64,000 bases of DNA from Pseudomonas morbosilactucae (GCF_023241715.1 NZ_JALQCW010000007.1:1-64000), one strand, 5' to 3'. Shown: positions 16,885 through 28,270, counted from the first letter of the stretch. Numbers and translations are program-made. The notes: generated by a model not told the origin, from the sequence alone.

Positions 16885-17057
16885 ATTGGATGCGCGCCAG
16901 CGAGAAGCCTTAAATGGCCCTTCTTATCTCCCAATAGCATTGATAAGTTTTTTAATAGATCACAAAAGCATATTGCAGGCATCGCTCCGGCGCCGCTCCC
17001 TCAAGCGGACCGCCAACGCCCGCAAGGCCGTGCCGAACCCGACGACGGAGGTCATTC

Positions 17058-18653
17058 ATGGCCCGTGTTTCTCTCCTCAGTTTGCCCCTGGCGGCACCGA
17101 CGTCCGGGCGCCTCCAGTGGCCTGTGATCAGCCAGCGCGTGCTGCCCTGGATTCTGCCCCTGGCCTTGTTCGGCCTGTGGTGGCTGGCCAGCCATCAGCA
17201 CTGGATGAGCGAGCAGATCCTGCCCGCGCCAAGCCTGGTCTGGAGCAGCGCCGTGGAGCTGTTCTCCGGCGAATTGTGGAGCCACTTGTGGATCAGCCTG
17301 CAGCGGCTGTTCTGGGGCTTGCTGGCCGGTATCAGCGCCGGGGCCATACTGGGCGGTGCCCTGGGTTTCAGCCGGCGCCTGGAGCGCCTGGTGTTCCCGA
17401 TCTTCAGCGCCCTGGCGCAGATTCCCACCCTGGCGTGGATCCCGCTGTTCATGGTGTTTTTCGGCATCGGCGAAGTGCTCAAGCTGGTGGTGCTGGTCAA
17501 GGCCATCGTGGTCCCGGTGACCCTGCACACCCTGGTGGGCGTGCGCGATGCCCAACCCAAGCTGCGCGAGGCGGCGGCGGTGTTGCGCTTGCCGCCGCGC
17601 CTGCTGATCCGCCGCCTGGTGCTGCCCGCCGCCCTGCCGGCCTTCATGGCCGGGGTACGCCTGGCCCTGGCTGCCGGCTGGACCTCACTGCTGGCGGTGG
17701 AGCTGCTGGCCTCCAGTGAAGGCATCGGCTACCTGATGGTCTGGGCCCGCCAACTGTTCATGCTGGACATCGTCTTCGTCTGCATCCTGGTCATCGGGGT
17801 GATCGGCGTGACCATGGACCGCAGCATCAGCCTGCTGGACAAGAAACTGGTGCACTGGCCGCACCCGGCCACCGCCGAGATCCGCCGCGGCCCACGCTAC
17901 GCCGGCTGGCAGCGCCTGCAACCGTGGATCCTGCCCGTAACCCTGCTGGCCCTGTGGCAAGTGGCGACGGCTCAGGAATGGGTCGACAGCCAAATCCTCA
18001 TCAGCCCCCTGGCGGTGCTCGACACGACTTGGAGCGGTTTGCTGGACGGCAGCCTGCTGGGTGGCCTGGGCCTGAGCCTGGGGCGCACCCTCGGCGGGTT
18101 GATCCTCGGCGGCAGCCTGGGGTTCGGCCTGGGCCTGTTGCTGGGCCTGTCGCGGACCAGTGAGCGCCTGCTGGGCCCAACCCTGGCGGCGATCCGTCAA
18201 ATCGCCATCTTCGCCTGGGTGCCATTGCTCACCGCCTGGTTCGGCCTGGGGGAACTGGCCAAGTGGGTGTTTGTCGGCCTGGCCGCGTTCTTCCCATTGT
18301 TTATCGCCACCCAGCGCAGTGTCGCCAACCTCTCGCCCCAACTGGCGGAAGCCGCCCAGGTGCTGCGCCTCAACCTCTGGCAACGGCTGCGGCGCCTGGT
18401 GCTGCCCGGGGCCGCGCCGGGGATTTTTGCCGGCCTGCGCCTGAGCCTGATCTACGCCTGGCTGGGCACCATCGGCGCCGAATATTTCATGCCGTCCAAC
18501 GGTGGCATCGGCAGCCAGATGATCGGCGCCCAACAACTGATGCGCATGGACCTGATCATGGCCGGCATGCTCCTGGTGGGCCTGACCGGCGCCCTGCTCA
18601 ACCTGATCGGCCAACACCTCGAAATCCGCGCCACCCGCTGGAGACATGCATGA
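17058..18653 (+). CDS. atsB: Sulfate-ester ABC transporter permease AtsB (fused duplicate)
   Basis: A 531-residue inner-membrane permease made of two tandem BPD_transp_1 domains (about 1-265 and 285-531). Each has its own EAA loop (LREAAAVLRLPPRLLIRRLV and LAEAAQVLRLNLWQRLRRLV), so a single polypeptide supplies both halves of the channel. This fusion is the known peculiarity of AtsB compared with single-domain SsuC/TauC. The stop overlaps the atsC start (ATGA), indicating translational coupling. Confidence 0.92.
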   Translation: MARVSLLSLPLAAPTSGRLQWPVISQRVLPWILPLALFGLWWLASHQHWMSEQILPAPSLVWSSAVELFSGELWSHLWISLQRLFWGLLAGISAGAILGGALGFSRRLERLVFPIFSALAQIPTLAWIPLFMVFFGIGEVLKLVVLVKAIVVPVTLHTLVGVRDAQPKLREAAAVLRLPPRLLIRRLVLPAALPAFMAGVRLALAAGWTSLLAVELLASSEGIGYLMVWARQLFMLDIVFVCILVIGVIGVTMDRSISLLDKKLVHWPHPATAEIRRGPRYAGWQRLQPWILPVTLLALWQVATAQEWVDSQILISPLAVLDTTWSGLLDGSLLGGLGLSLGRTLGGLILGGSLGFGLGLLLGLSRTSERLLGPTLAAIRQIAIFAWVPLLTAWFGLGELAKWVFVGLAAFFPLFIATQRSVANLSPQLAEAAQVLRLNLWQRLRRLVLPGAAPGIFAGLRLSLIYAWLGTIGAEYFMPSNGGIGSQMIGAQQLMRMDLIMAGMLLVGLTGALLNLIGQHLEIRATRWRHA

Positions 18654-19465
18654 ACGCGCCCTTGGTCAGCTTCAATCACGTAGGCAAAACCTTCGACGTC
18701 GCCGGTGGCGAGCTGGAGGCCATCCGCGAATTCAACCTGGAGATCGCCGAGGGTGAATTCGTGGCCATTGTCGGCTCCAGCGGCTGCGGCAAATCCACCC
18801 TGCTGCGCTTGCTGATCGGCCTGGACACGGCCTTTCGCGGTGAGATCCGAGTCGACGGCAAAGCCGTCAGCGGCATTGGCGGCGAACGCGGCATCGTGTT
18901 CCAGGAACACCGGCTGTTCCCCTGGCTGACGGTGGAAGACAACATCGGCCTGGGGCTGGTCAACGAGCCGTTGAGCGCTCAGGACAAGGCGCAACGGGTC
19001 CGCGAGTTTATCGAGTTGGTGGGCCTGACCGACTTCACCCGCGCCTACCCGCACCAACTGTCCGGCGGCATGGCGCAACGGGTGGCCATTGCCCGCGGCC
19101 TAGTGGCCAGCCCACGAATCCTGTTGCTCGACGAACCCTTCGGCGCCCTCGATGCCCTGACCCGCCAGCAGATGCAGGACGAGCTGCTGGCGATCCGCGA
19201 GCGGGCGAAAATCACCACGGTGCTGGTCACCCACGATGTGGAAGAAGCGATTTTCCTCGCCGACCGCGTGGTGGTCATGGAACCGCGCCCGGGGCGGATC
19301 AAGCGGGTGGTGGACATCGCCCTGCCCCACCCACGCCAACGCAGCAGTTTCGACTTCCACCAGTTGCGCGAAGAACTGCTCCATGAACTGACCAGCGACG
19401 ATCACTACCAGGCCCCGGCGCCGGTGCAGATCCGCGACTTGCCACTGACCTTTATCGCTTGCTGA
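18650..19465 (+). CDS. atsC: Sulfate-ester ABC transporter ATP-binding protein AtsC
   Basis: A 271-residue ABC ATPase of the SsuB/TauB/NrtD class: Walker A GSSGCGKST (about 38-46), Q-loop FQEHRLFPW, signature LSGGMAQRVAIARG, Walker [13 protein letters not shown] and H-loop VLVTHDVEEA. The start ATG overlaps the atsB stop by four bases. It powers the AtsR-AtsB importer and is followed 27 bases later by atsA. Confidence 0.93.
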   Translation: MNAPLVSFNHVGKTFDVAGGELEAIREFNLEIAEGEFVAIVGSSGCGKSTLLRLLIGLDTAFRGEIRVDGKAVSGIGGERGIVFQEHRLFPWLTVEDNIGLGLVNEPLSAQDKAQRVREFIELVGLTDFTRAYPHQLSGGMAQRVAIARGLVASPRILLLDEPFGALDALTRQQMQDELLAIRERAKITTVLVTHDVEEAIFLADRVVVMEPRPGRIKRVVDIALPHPRQRSSFDFHQLREELLHELTSDDHYQAPAPVQIRDLPLTFIAC

Positions 19466-21103
<1,638 letters not shown>

Positions 21104-21110
21104 GCCAACC

Positions 21111-21367
21111 CTTGCCGGCGACGAGGCCCCTGGATTTTGCGGCGTTCTCAGGGGCGCCATCGCTGGCGAGCCAGCTCCTACAGCCATCCGAACAACGCGG
21201 TCCTTGCCGGCAATGAGGCCCCTGGATTTTGCGGCGCTCTCAGGGGCGCCATCGCTGGCAAGCCAGCTCCTACAGCCATCCGACCAACGCGGCCCTTGCC
21301 GGCGACGAGGCCCCTGGATTTTGCGGCGCTCTCAGAGGCGCAATCACTGGCAAGCCAGCGCCTATAG
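21111..21367. repeat. Three tandem REP/BIME units (92-bp period)
   Basis: Units starting at 21111, 21203 and 21295 each hold CTTGCCGGC, then GAGGCCCCTGGATTTTGCGG, then the inverted GCTGGC...GCCAGC half and a CTCCTACAGCCATCCGA-type joint. They fill the gap between the convergent atsA and desaturase genes; the last touches the desaturase stop. Confidence 0.85.
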
Positions 21368-22441
21368 GTCTCCCAGCAGGGCATCCACGGGTTGTTCCTG
21401 GGCGCTTGGCTTGTGATGGAAGCGGTTGGCTCGGGCAAAGGTACCGAAGTCGTTGAAGCGCACGCCCATTTGCGCCATCACCCGGTGGGCCACGGGGGCG
21501 GTCATCTGGCGGAGGTAAAACGGTTCCTTGACCACAAAATGGTGAATGCCGTGGGTGCTGCCGAAGTTGCAGCAGAACGCCTGCAACGGCCACATCCACC
21601 AGGGGTTAAGCACCTGGGTCTGCTGGATCACGTTGCCGGGCTCGACATCGCCGTAGTAGTGCATGTTCGAACTGACAAAGTGCAGGCAGAAAGTGCGCAG
21701 CACATTGGGCGCGATGATCACCACGGCAGCGATATCGATGACCTTCATCACGGCCAGGGTGGTGGCCGACCATTCGATGGGCGCGCCCAGCAGGCCGGCG
21801 ATGCCATTGGCCGCGTGAAACCCCAGGAACACGTACCACGCCCCCCAGTGCAGCAACGCCAAGGGCGCATAGACCAGCAGCGTGCGCTTGATGATGCTGA
21901 GCCGATGCTTCCAGGTCTTGGCCCGCAGGGTGCGGATCAGCGACGACATCATGTTGTCCCCAACCATCAGCAGACGGGCGATGCCCCAGGGTTCGCCATT
22001 GGTAATGGCGCGCTCTTCCATGTCGGCCTCGGTGCCCGAGACCTTGTGGTGGTTGAGGTGCAGGTGGCGGCGGATCCACGGGTTGATGGTGCTGGGCCGC
22101 GCCAGCCAGACCAGCGCCAGCATCAGGTTGTGGGGCAGGCGCTGCTTGCGGAAATACATACTGTGGATCAGGTCGTGTTCCAGCTCGTGGGTCAGGGAGG
22201 CAAAGAAAGCGTTGAGCAGCAGGCAGGCCCACCAGGCCAGGTGCCCGGTGATATAGAGCGTCGCCGAGCCAAGCATGCCGGCCAAGGCGAAGGCCAGGAT
22301 GCCGGCGCCCAGGGCGTCCTGGTGGTGCAACACAGGGTAGCGCTGGCGCAGTTGCGCGCCACGGGCCAGCACCACTTCACGAATGTGCGCGGCCCGTTGC
22401 TGTGCGTTCATCCGTTCGGGACTTGCAGAAGTACCGTGCAT
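21362..22441 (-). CDS. Membrane fatty acid desaturase family protein
   Basis: A 359-residue di-iron membrane desaturase/hydroxylase. Three histidine clusters are present: HELEHDLIH, HLHLNHH and THGIHH. Hydrophobic helices lie at about 45-85 and again in the middle and late parts. AGGATGGA precedes the ATG. It is divergent from an AraC regulator. It differs from DesA at 34.8 kb in its box spacing. The lipid substrate is unknown. Confidence 0.83.
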   Translation of the reverse strand: MHGTSASPERMNAQQRAAHIREVVLARGAQLRQRYPVLHHQDALGAGILAFALAGMLGSATLYITGHLAWWACLLLNAFFASLTHELEHDLIHSMYFRKQRLPHNLMLALVWLARPSTINPWIRRHLHLNHHKVSGTEADMEERAITNGEPWGIARLLMVGDNMMSSLIRTLRAKTWKHRLSIIKRTLLVYAPLALLHWGAWYVFLGFHAANGIAGLLGAPIEWSATTLAVMKVIDIAAVVIIAPNVLRTFCLHFVSSNMHYYGDVEPGNVIQQTQVLNPWWMWPLQAFCCNFGSTHGIHHFVVKEPFYLRQMTAPVAHRVMAQMGVRFNDFGTFARANRFHHKPSAQEQPVDALLGDL

Positions 22442-22541
22442 GCTTCCATCCTCTGCTGATTGATGCTCGCATCCTGCCCTGGGCCCCCGCCCCGGGCGCT
22501 AGCCGTGAACGCCAACCTGTTGACCGGACGCGCCAATCAGC

Positions 22542-23546
22542 ATGAATGAACCCACTTCCCTCGCCAGCTGGACCCGCGCCTTGCGCAAACAACTCGATGC
22601 CTTGGGCCTCGACAGCGAAGCGTTGTGCCGCGAAGCCGGGCTCGACCCACAGTGGATGGACGACCCCAACGCCCGTTACCCGCTGTCGGCCACCACCCGC
22701 CTGTGGGCCCTGGCAGTACAGGCCAGCGGCGACCCGGCCCTCGGTTTACGGGTTTCACGCTTTGTCAGCCCCACCACCTTCCATGCCCTGGGTTATGCCC
22801 TGGTGGCCAGCGGCAGCCTGAGGGAAGTGTTCGAGCGCATCGTGCGTTATCACCCAGTGGTCAGCGATGCCCTGGAACTGCAACTGACCCGCACCGAGGA
22901 CTGCTACCGCTTCAACCTCGACGTCCCGGCGGGCTGCCCGACGCCGGCCTACGAAGCCATCGATGCGTTTGCCGCGATCTATGTGCGCACCTGCCGCAAT
23001 CGCCTGGGCCGGGACTACGCGCCGCTGGCGGTGTACCTGCGCCGCCCCGAACCGGCGGACCCATCGCCGTGGCACAAGGTGTTTCGTTCGCCGGTGTGGT
23101 TTGCCCAGGACCAGGACTGTCTGGAGTTCGGCCTGCACGACTTCGACAGCCACTTGGACGATGCCAACCCGGAGTTGGCCGAACACAATGAAACCGTGCT
23201 CAAGCGGACGATGGCCCAACTCCAGCCCCTGACCTGGGAGCGCAAGGTGCGCGAGGCCATCGAGGCCCAGTTGCCGGAAGGCGAACCGTCGGCGGAGCGC
23301 ATTGCCCAGGCCCTGCACCTGAGCCTGCGCAGCTTGCAACGGCACTTGGCGGATGAAGGCTGCCGCTTTGACACCTTGCTCAACGAGTGCCGGGAAAACC
23401 TGGCGCTGCTGCACCTGCGCGACCCGCAGTGTTCTTTGGGCGAGATCAGCTACCTGCTGGGCTTTGCCGACGCCAGCAGCTTCAGCCGTGCCTTCAAACG
23501 CTGGACCGGGATGACCCCGGGGCAGTTTCGCGACGGCTTGCGCTGA
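22542..23546 (+). CDS. AraC-family regulator with arabinose-binding-like N-domain
   Basis: A 334-residue protein: N-terminal OruR/ArgR-type ligand domain (ALGLDSEALCREAGLDPQWM onward) and a C-terminal pair of helix-turn-helices (IAQALHLSLRSLQRHLADEG and ISYLLGFADASSFSRAFKRW, ending TGMTPGQFRDG). It is divergent from the desaturase gene, which is its probable target. Confidence 0.87.
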   Translation: MNEPTSLASWTRALRKQLDALGLDSEALCREAGLDPQWMDDPNARYPLSATTRLWALAVQASGDPALGLRVSRFVSPTTFHALGYALVASGSLREVFERIVRYHPVVSDALELQLTRTEDCYRFNLDVPAGCPTPAYEAIDAFAAIYVRTCRNRLGRDYAPLAVYLRRPEPADPSPWHKVFRSPVWFAQDQDCLEFGLHDFDSHLDDANPELAEHNETVLKRTMAQLQPLTWERKVREAIEAQLPEGEPSAERIAQALHLSLRSLQRHLADEGCRFDTLLNECRENLALLHLRDPQCSLGEISYLLGFADASSFSRAFKRWTGMTPGQFRDGLR

Positions 23547-23574
23547 CCCGTTCGCCCGCCCGCCAGGGCGACCT

Positions 23575-24960
23575 TCAGGGCGTGGCAAACCCCAGTTCGA
23601 ACAACGTGCCACGGGCATCGCTGCACACCCGCACCTGGCCGCCGTGCAACTCCATGATCGAGCGCACGATGGCCAGGCCCAGGCCGCCGGAATCCCCCGG
23701 TTCGGCCCGCGATGGGTCGACCCGATAGAAGCGGTCGAATAGGCGCCCCAGATGCTCCGGCGCGATGGCCGGGCCCTGGTTGTGCACCTGCAGCCAGCAC
23801 ATTCCCGGCTCGTCGCGACGCACCAGGCGGATCCCCGTGCCCGGGTCGGCGTGCCGCACCGCATTGGCCAGCAGGTTGCCCAAGGCGCGCTGGAGCAGTT
23901 GCTGGTCGGCCAGCAGTTCACCGCTGAAGGTGTTCTCCAGGCGCAGCCCACGGTCATCGGCCAGGGCTTCGAAGTAGTCGCAGAGTTCCTCGCCCACCGC
24001 GGCCAGGTCCAGCGGGCGCCGGTCCAGGGCTCGCTCGGCCTGTTCGGCACGGGCCAGGAACATGAGGTTCTCCGCCATGCGCTTGAGGCGTTCGAACTCT
24101 TCCATGTTCGAGGCCAGCACCTCTTGGTATTCGGCTTCGCTGCGGGGCTGGCTGAGGGCCAGGCCATTGCTGCCCAGCAAGTTGTGCAGCGGCGTACGGA
24201 TCTCGTGGGCCAGGTCGGCGGAGAACTGCGACAGGCGCTGAAAGCTCTCTTCAAGCCGCGCCAGCATGGCGTTGAGGGCCTGCACCGGCTCATGGAATTC
24301 CGCGGGAATGCCGGCGCTTTGCAGGCGCCGGTCGAGGTTGCGCAGGTCGATGCCGCGCACCGACTCGCTGAGCTGGCGCAGGGGCCGCAAGCCCCGGCGC
24401 AGCAGCAACAGGCCCAAGGCAAAGGCCAGCAAAGCGCCCAGGCCAACGGCCAGGTACAGACGCAGGCGATAACTGGCCAGCATCTGCTCGCGCTCGCTCA
24501 AGACCTTGCCGGCCACCACCGTCAGCGCTTCGCCCTTGGGCCCCTGGGCCTGCCCGGCCAGCAGTGCCACGGCCACGCCCTGGGCGTCGGGCCACAGGCT
24601 GATATCGCTGCGCTGCGGCCGCTGTTCCCGGGGGAGGGCCCGCAGTTCGGGCAGGCGTTGGTGCCGAGGGTTGATGTCGATCACCGTCGAACCGTCGGCC
24701 CGCTGCACCCGCAGTAGGCTGTCCTGATTGCCGAGCATGTTCTGGTACAACCGTGGCCGGGCCTGCAAGGCGTCGAGGCTGTCGCTGTCTTGCAGCAGGG
24801 CACGCACCTGCTCCAGGCGCCCGAGCAGGGCCAGGTCATCGCGAAAGGCAATTTCGCTGGCCAGGGAGCGGTAGAGAAACACCCCGATCACGCTCAGCAC
24901 CAGGGCGCAGACGGCGGCGAACGCCAGGGCCAGGCGCCAGGCGATGGACTTAGAGCGCAT
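23575..24960 (-). CDS. hprS: HprS-like sensor histidine kinase
   Basis: A 461-residue membrane kinase: two membrane helices (about 8-30 and 155-180), a periplasmic sensor between them, HAMP, HisKA with the phospho-acceptor histidine in [14 protein letters not shown], and an HATPase domain with [13 protein letters not shown] and SGGLGLAIV. It belongs to the CusS/IrlS/HprS class. The start overlaps the response regulator stop by 11 bases. A neighbouring hiuH gene and an HprR-like box in the intergenic region point to HprS (peroxide/hypochlorite response) rather than a copper system. Confidence 0.8.
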   Translation of the reverse strand: MRSKSIAWRLALAFAAVCALVLSVIGVFLYRSLASEIAFRDDLALLGRLEQVRALLQDSDSLDALQARPRLYQNMLGNQDSLLRVQRADGSTVIDINPRHQRLPELRALPREQRPQRSDISLWPDAQGVAVALLAGQAQGPKGEALTVVAGKVLSEREQMLASYRLRLYLAVGLGALLAFALGLLLLRRGLRPLRQLSESVRGIDLRNLDRRLQSAGIPAEFHEPVQALNAMLARLEESFQRLSQFSADLAHEIRTPLHNLLGSNGLALSQPRSEAEYQEVLASNMEEFERLKRMAENLMFLARAEQAERALDRRPLDLAAVGEELCDYFEALADDRGLRLENTFSGELLADQQLLQRALGNLLANAVRHADPGTGIRLVRRDEPGMCWLQVHNQGPAIAPEHLGRLFDRFYRVDPSRAEPGDSGGLGLAIVRSIMELHGGQVRVCSDARGTLFELGFATP

Positions 24961-25630
24961 CGTCCGGGGCTTCCAGCTGGTAGCCGACGCCGCGCACGGT
25001 GTGGATCAGTTTGGGCATGTAGGGGTCATCGACCTTGGAGCGCAGGCGGCGCACCGCCACTTCCACCATGTTGGTGTCACTGTCGAAGTTCAGGTTCCAC
25101 ACCTGGGAGGCGATCAGGGTTCGCGACAGCACTTCACCCTGGCGGCTGGCCAGCAGGTGCAGCAGGGCGAACTCTTTGTTGGTCAGGGCAATGCGCTGGC
25201 CGCCACGGCTGACCCGGCGCCGAAGCACGTCGATCTCCAGGTCCGCGATGCTGTAGGACTCGGCCTCGCGCAGCGGGCCACGGCGCAGCAAGGTGCGCAC
25301 CCGAGCCAACAGCTCGGCAAAGGCGAAGGGTTTGAGCAGGTAATCGTCGGCGCCCAGCTCCAGGCCGCGCACCCGGTCCTCAATGGCGTCCTTGGCGGTC
25401 AGGAACAGCACCGGCGTAGCGCCGCGCTGGCGGACCAACTGCAACAGTTGCCAGCCGTTGAGCCCTGGCAGCATCACGTCGAGGATGATCAGGTCGTACT
25501 CCTGCTGCTCGATGAAATACCGCCCGTCCAGGCCATTGAGGGCCACATCCACGGCAAAACCTGACTCGCCCAGGCCCTTGGCGAGGAAATTCGCCGTCTT
25601 GGCCTCGTCTTCAACTACCAGCAACCGCAT
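24950..25630 (-). CDS. hprR: HprR-like OmpR-family response regulator
   Basis: A 226-residue regulator: receiver domain with acidic pocket VVEDEAKT and phospho-site Asp in [14 protein letters not shown], and an OmpR winged helix at the end ([19 protein letters not shown]). It is of the CopR/IrlR/HprR group and the first gene of the regulator-kinase operon, facing the GlcG-family and hiuH genes. A perfect ATTACAA-AC-TTGTAAT repeat lies between them, matching the known HprR box form. Confidence 0.8.
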   Translation of the reverse strand: MRLLVVEDEAKTANFLAKGLGESGFAVDVALNGLDGRYFIEQQEYDLIILDVMLPGLNGWQLLQLVRQRGATPVLFLTAKDAIEDRVRGLELGADDYLLKPFAFAELLARVRTLLRRGPLREAESYSIADLEIDVLRRRVSRGGQRIALTNKEFALLHLLASRQGEVLSRTLIASQVWNLNFDSDTNMVEVAVRRLRSKVDDPYMPKLIHTVRGVGYQLEAPDDAL

Positions 25631-25684
25631 GGGCGCACCTCTAAATAGATCCGCACAGGCTAGGCGCGTTGGCCGCGCTTGCCC

Positions 25685-25700
25685 ATTACAAACTTGTAAT
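25685..25700. promoter_or_regulatory. HprR-like binding box
   Basis: ATTACAA-AC-TTGTAAT is a perfect inverted repeat with a two-base spacer in the divergent region between the response regulator and the GlcG-hiuH pair. In E. coli, HprR binds CATTACAA-type repeats near hiuH. It is placed to control both directions. Confidence 0.65.
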
Positions 25701-25767
25701 CCAACTGACGAGGTTCTGACGAGGACCGCTGGTTAAGGTGCCGGCCTACGTTTTCGGAGCCCCACCC

Positions 25768-26247
25768 ATGATCTGCAAACCCCTTGTCTTGAGCCTTGGC
25801 CTGACCCTGGCCGGCACCGCCCTGGCGGCCCCCGAGCTGCCGCGCCACGCCGACCTGGACCTGAACACCGCCCGTCAGCTGGCCGATGCCGGCCTCAGCC
25901 AATGCAGCGCCGCGTTCACCGTACTCGACCGTGGCGGCAACCTGTTGCTGGCCCTGCGCAGCGACGGCGTCGGCCCGCACAACAGCCTGGCCAGCCAGCG
26001 CAAAGCCTATACCGCGCTGTCCACCAAGACCCCGACCCGACTGTTCGCCGAGCGCGCCCGCAACAACCCGGAAGCGGCCAACCTCAACACCTTGCCGGTG
26101 TTGCTGTTGCTCGGTGGCGGCGTGCCGCTGTTCGCCGGCAACGAGCTGGTGGGCGCCCTGGGCATCGCCGGGGCCGGCGGTGCCGCACAAGACGAAAGCT
26201 GCGCCCTCAAGGCCGCCGAACAGGTCGGCCTGCGCAGCAGCCTGTAA
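25768..26247 (+). CDS. Periplasmic GlcG/HbpS family protein
   Basis: A 159-residue protein with a signal peptide (LVLSLGLTLAGTALAAP) followed by a GlcG/HbpS-type domain (LDLNTARQLADAGLSQCSAA, then FTVLDRGGNLLLALRSDG, then GGGVPLFAGNELVGALGIAG). Members bind haem or small ligands and are often linked to oxidative stress. The ATG at 25768 has GGAG upstream and gives a clean signal peptide; an alternative start 30 bases earlier does not. First gene after the HprR-like box. Confidence 0.82.
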   Translation: MICKPLVLSLGLTLAGTALAAPELPRHADLDLNTARQLADAGLSQCSAAFTVLDRGGNLLLALRSDGVGPHNSLASQRKAYTALSTKTPTRLFAERARNNPEAANLNTLPVLLLLGGGVPLFAGNELVGALGIAGAGGAAQDESCALKAAEQVGLRSSL

Positions 26248-26276
26248 ACCCTTTCAATCATCCCGAGGAAACGAGC

Positions 26277-26687
26277 ATGAAGACCCTGCGTAACACCCTG
26301 GCCGCCATCGGCCTGTTCAGCCTGTCGAGCCTGGCCCTGGCGGCCGGCAACCCGTTGAGCGTGCATGTGCTGAACCTGGAGAACGGCCTGCCGTCCCCCG
26401 GGGTCAAGGTCACCCTGGAACAGCACGTGGGCAGCGACTGGAAAACCCTGGCCCAGGGCACCACCAATGAACAGGGGCGCATTGCCGAACTGTTCCCGGC
26501 GGACCGGGCGTTTGTCGCCGGCGAGTATCGGGTGGTGTTCAAGACCGGCGAGTATTTCAAGCAAGCCAAGCGCGAAACGTTTTTCCCGGAGATCCCGGTG
26601 ATTTTCGAGGTCAAGCAGACCGAGCAGCACTACCACATTCCGTTGCTGCTCAGCCCTTACGGGTTCTCGACCTATCGCGGTTCGTAG
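26277..26687 (+). CDS. hiuH: Periplasmic 5-hydroxyisourate hydrolase (transthyretin-like)
   Basis: A 136-residue protein with a signal peptide (TLAAIGLFSLSSLALAAG) and a transthyretin-like domain: opening motif LSVHVLNLENGLPSPGVKV, central GRIAELFP, and the diagnostic C-terminal YRGS. It hydrolyses 5-hydroxyisourate in the urate pathway; export to the periplasm matches E. coli YedX/HiuH, which is also beside hprRS. AGGAA lies before the ATG, 29 bases after the GlcG-family gene stop. Confidence 0.88.
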   Translation: MKTLRNTLAAIGLFSLSSLALAAGNPLSVHVLNLENGLPSPGVKVTLEQHVGSDWKTLAQGTTNEQGRIAELFPADRAFVAGEYRVVFKTGEYFKQAKRETFFPEIPVIFEVKQTEQHYHIPLLLSPYGFSTYRGS

Positions 26688-26711
26688 GCAGCGGCTTGGC
26701 GGCGCTGGCGC

Positions 26712-27395
26712 CTAGAGCGTCAGGGCGCGCAGGCGGGCGGGGTCGAGGATTTCGATCTCGCCATAGCCCAGCTGGAGTATGCCCTGGTGCTGCAGGTCCT
26801 TGAGGATCTGGTTGGTGGTCTGGCGCGACAACGACAGCATCAGCGCCAACTGCTCCTGGGGCAGTTGCAGCACCCGCCGTGCCTGCTCGACCTCGCCATA
26901 ACCGGCGGCGATCGCCAGCAGGCGATGGGCCAACCGCGCCGGAGCCGGCATCAGGCTCAATTGTTCGAGGTTGATAAAAGCCAGGCGCAGTTTGTGGCTC
27001 ATCAGCAAGGCCAACAGCCGCCAGTACTGCGGTTGCTCGTCGAGCAGCGCCAGCAGCGCGCCATGGGGCACATGCAACAGGGTGCAGGGGCCTTCGGCAC
27101 AGGCATCGTGGGTCCGTGGCTGACCATCGAACAGGCTGATCTCGCCAAACCAATGGGGCGCTTCCACCAGGCTCAGCAAGGCTTCCTTGCCTTGCTCACT
27201 GACCGTGCCCACGCGCATCGCGCCTTCCAGCACGGCGTACAAACCACAGGGCGGGTCGCCCCTCCGGAACAACAGCTGCCCCGCCGCCAACCGGCGCAAA
27301 CGCGCAGCGCCCAGCACACTATTCTGTAATTCAACGGGCAAATGGCTGAACCATTGGCCGCTCGACAGGCGTTGCCGCCAGGCCTGCATGTCCAT
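26712..27395 (-). CDS. Crp/Fnr-family transcriptional regulator
   Basis: A 227-residue protein with an N-terminal cyclic-nucleotide-binding-like barrel (AAGQLLFRRGDPPCGLYAVLEG, described here by its RRGDPPCGLY core) and a C-terminal winged helix (LMLSLSRQTTNQILKDLQ). No FNR-type cysteine cluster is apparent, so oxygen sensing by an iron-sulfur cluster is unlikely. I use the ATG at 27395; in-frame starts up to 75 bases earlier exist. It is divergent from the Mpo1-like gene. Confidence 0.82.
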   Translation of the reverse strand: MDMQAWRQRLSSGQWFSHLPVELQNSVLGAARLRRLAAGQLLFRRGDPPCGLYAVLEGAMRVGTVSEQGKEALLSLVEAPHWFGEISLFDGQPRTHDACAEGPCTLLHVPHGALLALLDEQPQYWRLLALLMSHKLRLAFINLEQLSLMPAPARLAHRLLAIAAGYGEVEQARRVLQLPQEQLALMLSLSRQTTNQILKDLQHQGILQLGYGEIEILDPARLRALTL

Positions 27396-27498
27396 AAGTC
27401 GTGGTGCCCACTCAACGCTGCGAAAGGATTGTCGTCTAGCCGACAGAACCCGGCCCCGGGGGCCAGGCATGATCGGACACCCTACAGGAGGAACAACA

Positions 27499-28023
27499 AT
27501 GAAAAGCCTCGTCGACCACCTCAGTCAATACGCTGCCTACCATCGCGACCCGCGCAATATCGCCAGTCACTTTATCGGCATCCCGCTGATCGTGGTGGCC
27601 GTTGCGGTGCTGCTGTCGCGTCCCGCTTGGTCACTGGGCGGCCTGTGGCTGTCGCCAGCGCTGTTGCTGGCACTGGCCTCCTCGGTGTTCTACCTGCGCC
27701 TGGAACGGCGCCTGGGCGTGCTGATGACGCTGCTTATGGGTTTGTCGGTGTGGGCCGGGCAGGTGCTGGCGGCGCAAAGCACCGGGCTCTGGCTGGGCAG
27801 CGGCCTGGGCCTGTTCGTGATCGGCTGGGTGATCCAGTTCGTCGGCCATTATTACGAAGGGCGCAAACCGGCGTTTATCGACGACGTGACAGGGCTGATT
27901 GTCGGCCCGTTGTTCGTGGTGGCGGAGTTGGCGTTTCTGCTGGGGTTGCGCCACGACCTGAAACAGCAGATCGAACAGCGCTCGGGGCCAGTGCGGCCCA
28001 ACCCGCGCAATTCACATGCATAA
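27499..28023 (+). CDS. Mpo1-like (DUF962/YGL010w) membrane protein
   Basis: A 174-residue protein with four hydrophobic segments. The family start LVDHLSQYAAYHRDPRNIASHFIG and the later FVGHYYEGRKPAFIDD stretch, with conserved histidines, identify the Mpo1/DUF962 family (yeast Mpo1 is a 2-hydroxy fatty acid dioxygenase). AGGAGGAA precedes the ATG at the right distance. The bacterial role is not established. Confidence 0.82.
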   Translation: MKSLVDHLSQYAAYHRDPRNIASHFIGIPLIVVAVAVLLSRPAWSLGGLWLSPALLLALASSVFYLRLERRLGVLMTLLMGLSVWAGQVLAAQSTGLWLGSGLGLFVIGWVIQFVGHYYEGRKPAFIDDVTGLIVGPLFVVAELAFLLGLRHDLKQQIEQRSGPVRPNPRNSHA

Positions 28024-28027
28024 GCCC

Positions 28028-28270
28028 TGGCCGGCGATGAGGGCCTGGAGATCAGCGGTGATCTGTCGGGCGCTATCGCTGGCAAGCCAGCTCCTACAAA
28101 GGGCGGATTGTGGCCTGCCGATGATGTAGGAGCCGGCTTGCCGGCGATGAGGGCCTGAGGATCAGCGGTAATTTATCGGGCGCTATCGCTGGCGAGCCAG
28201 CTCCTACAAGGGGCGGAATGTGGCCTGCCGAGGGTGTAGGAGCCGGCTTGCCGGCGATGAGGGCCTGAGG
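28028..28270. repeat. REP/BIME tandem array, 110-bp period
   Basis: About 2.3 copies of a 110-base unit, with CCGGCGATGAGGGCCT at 28031, 28141 and 28251 and the inverted GCTATCGCTGGC...GCCAGCTCCTACAA half between them. It lies downstream of both the Mpo1-like gene and cysA, which converge here. Confidence 0.87.

Noticed and set aside
28028..28270. Possible CRISPR array
   Set aside because: The repeats are REP palindromes with long units and near-identical spacers; no cas genes are nearby.
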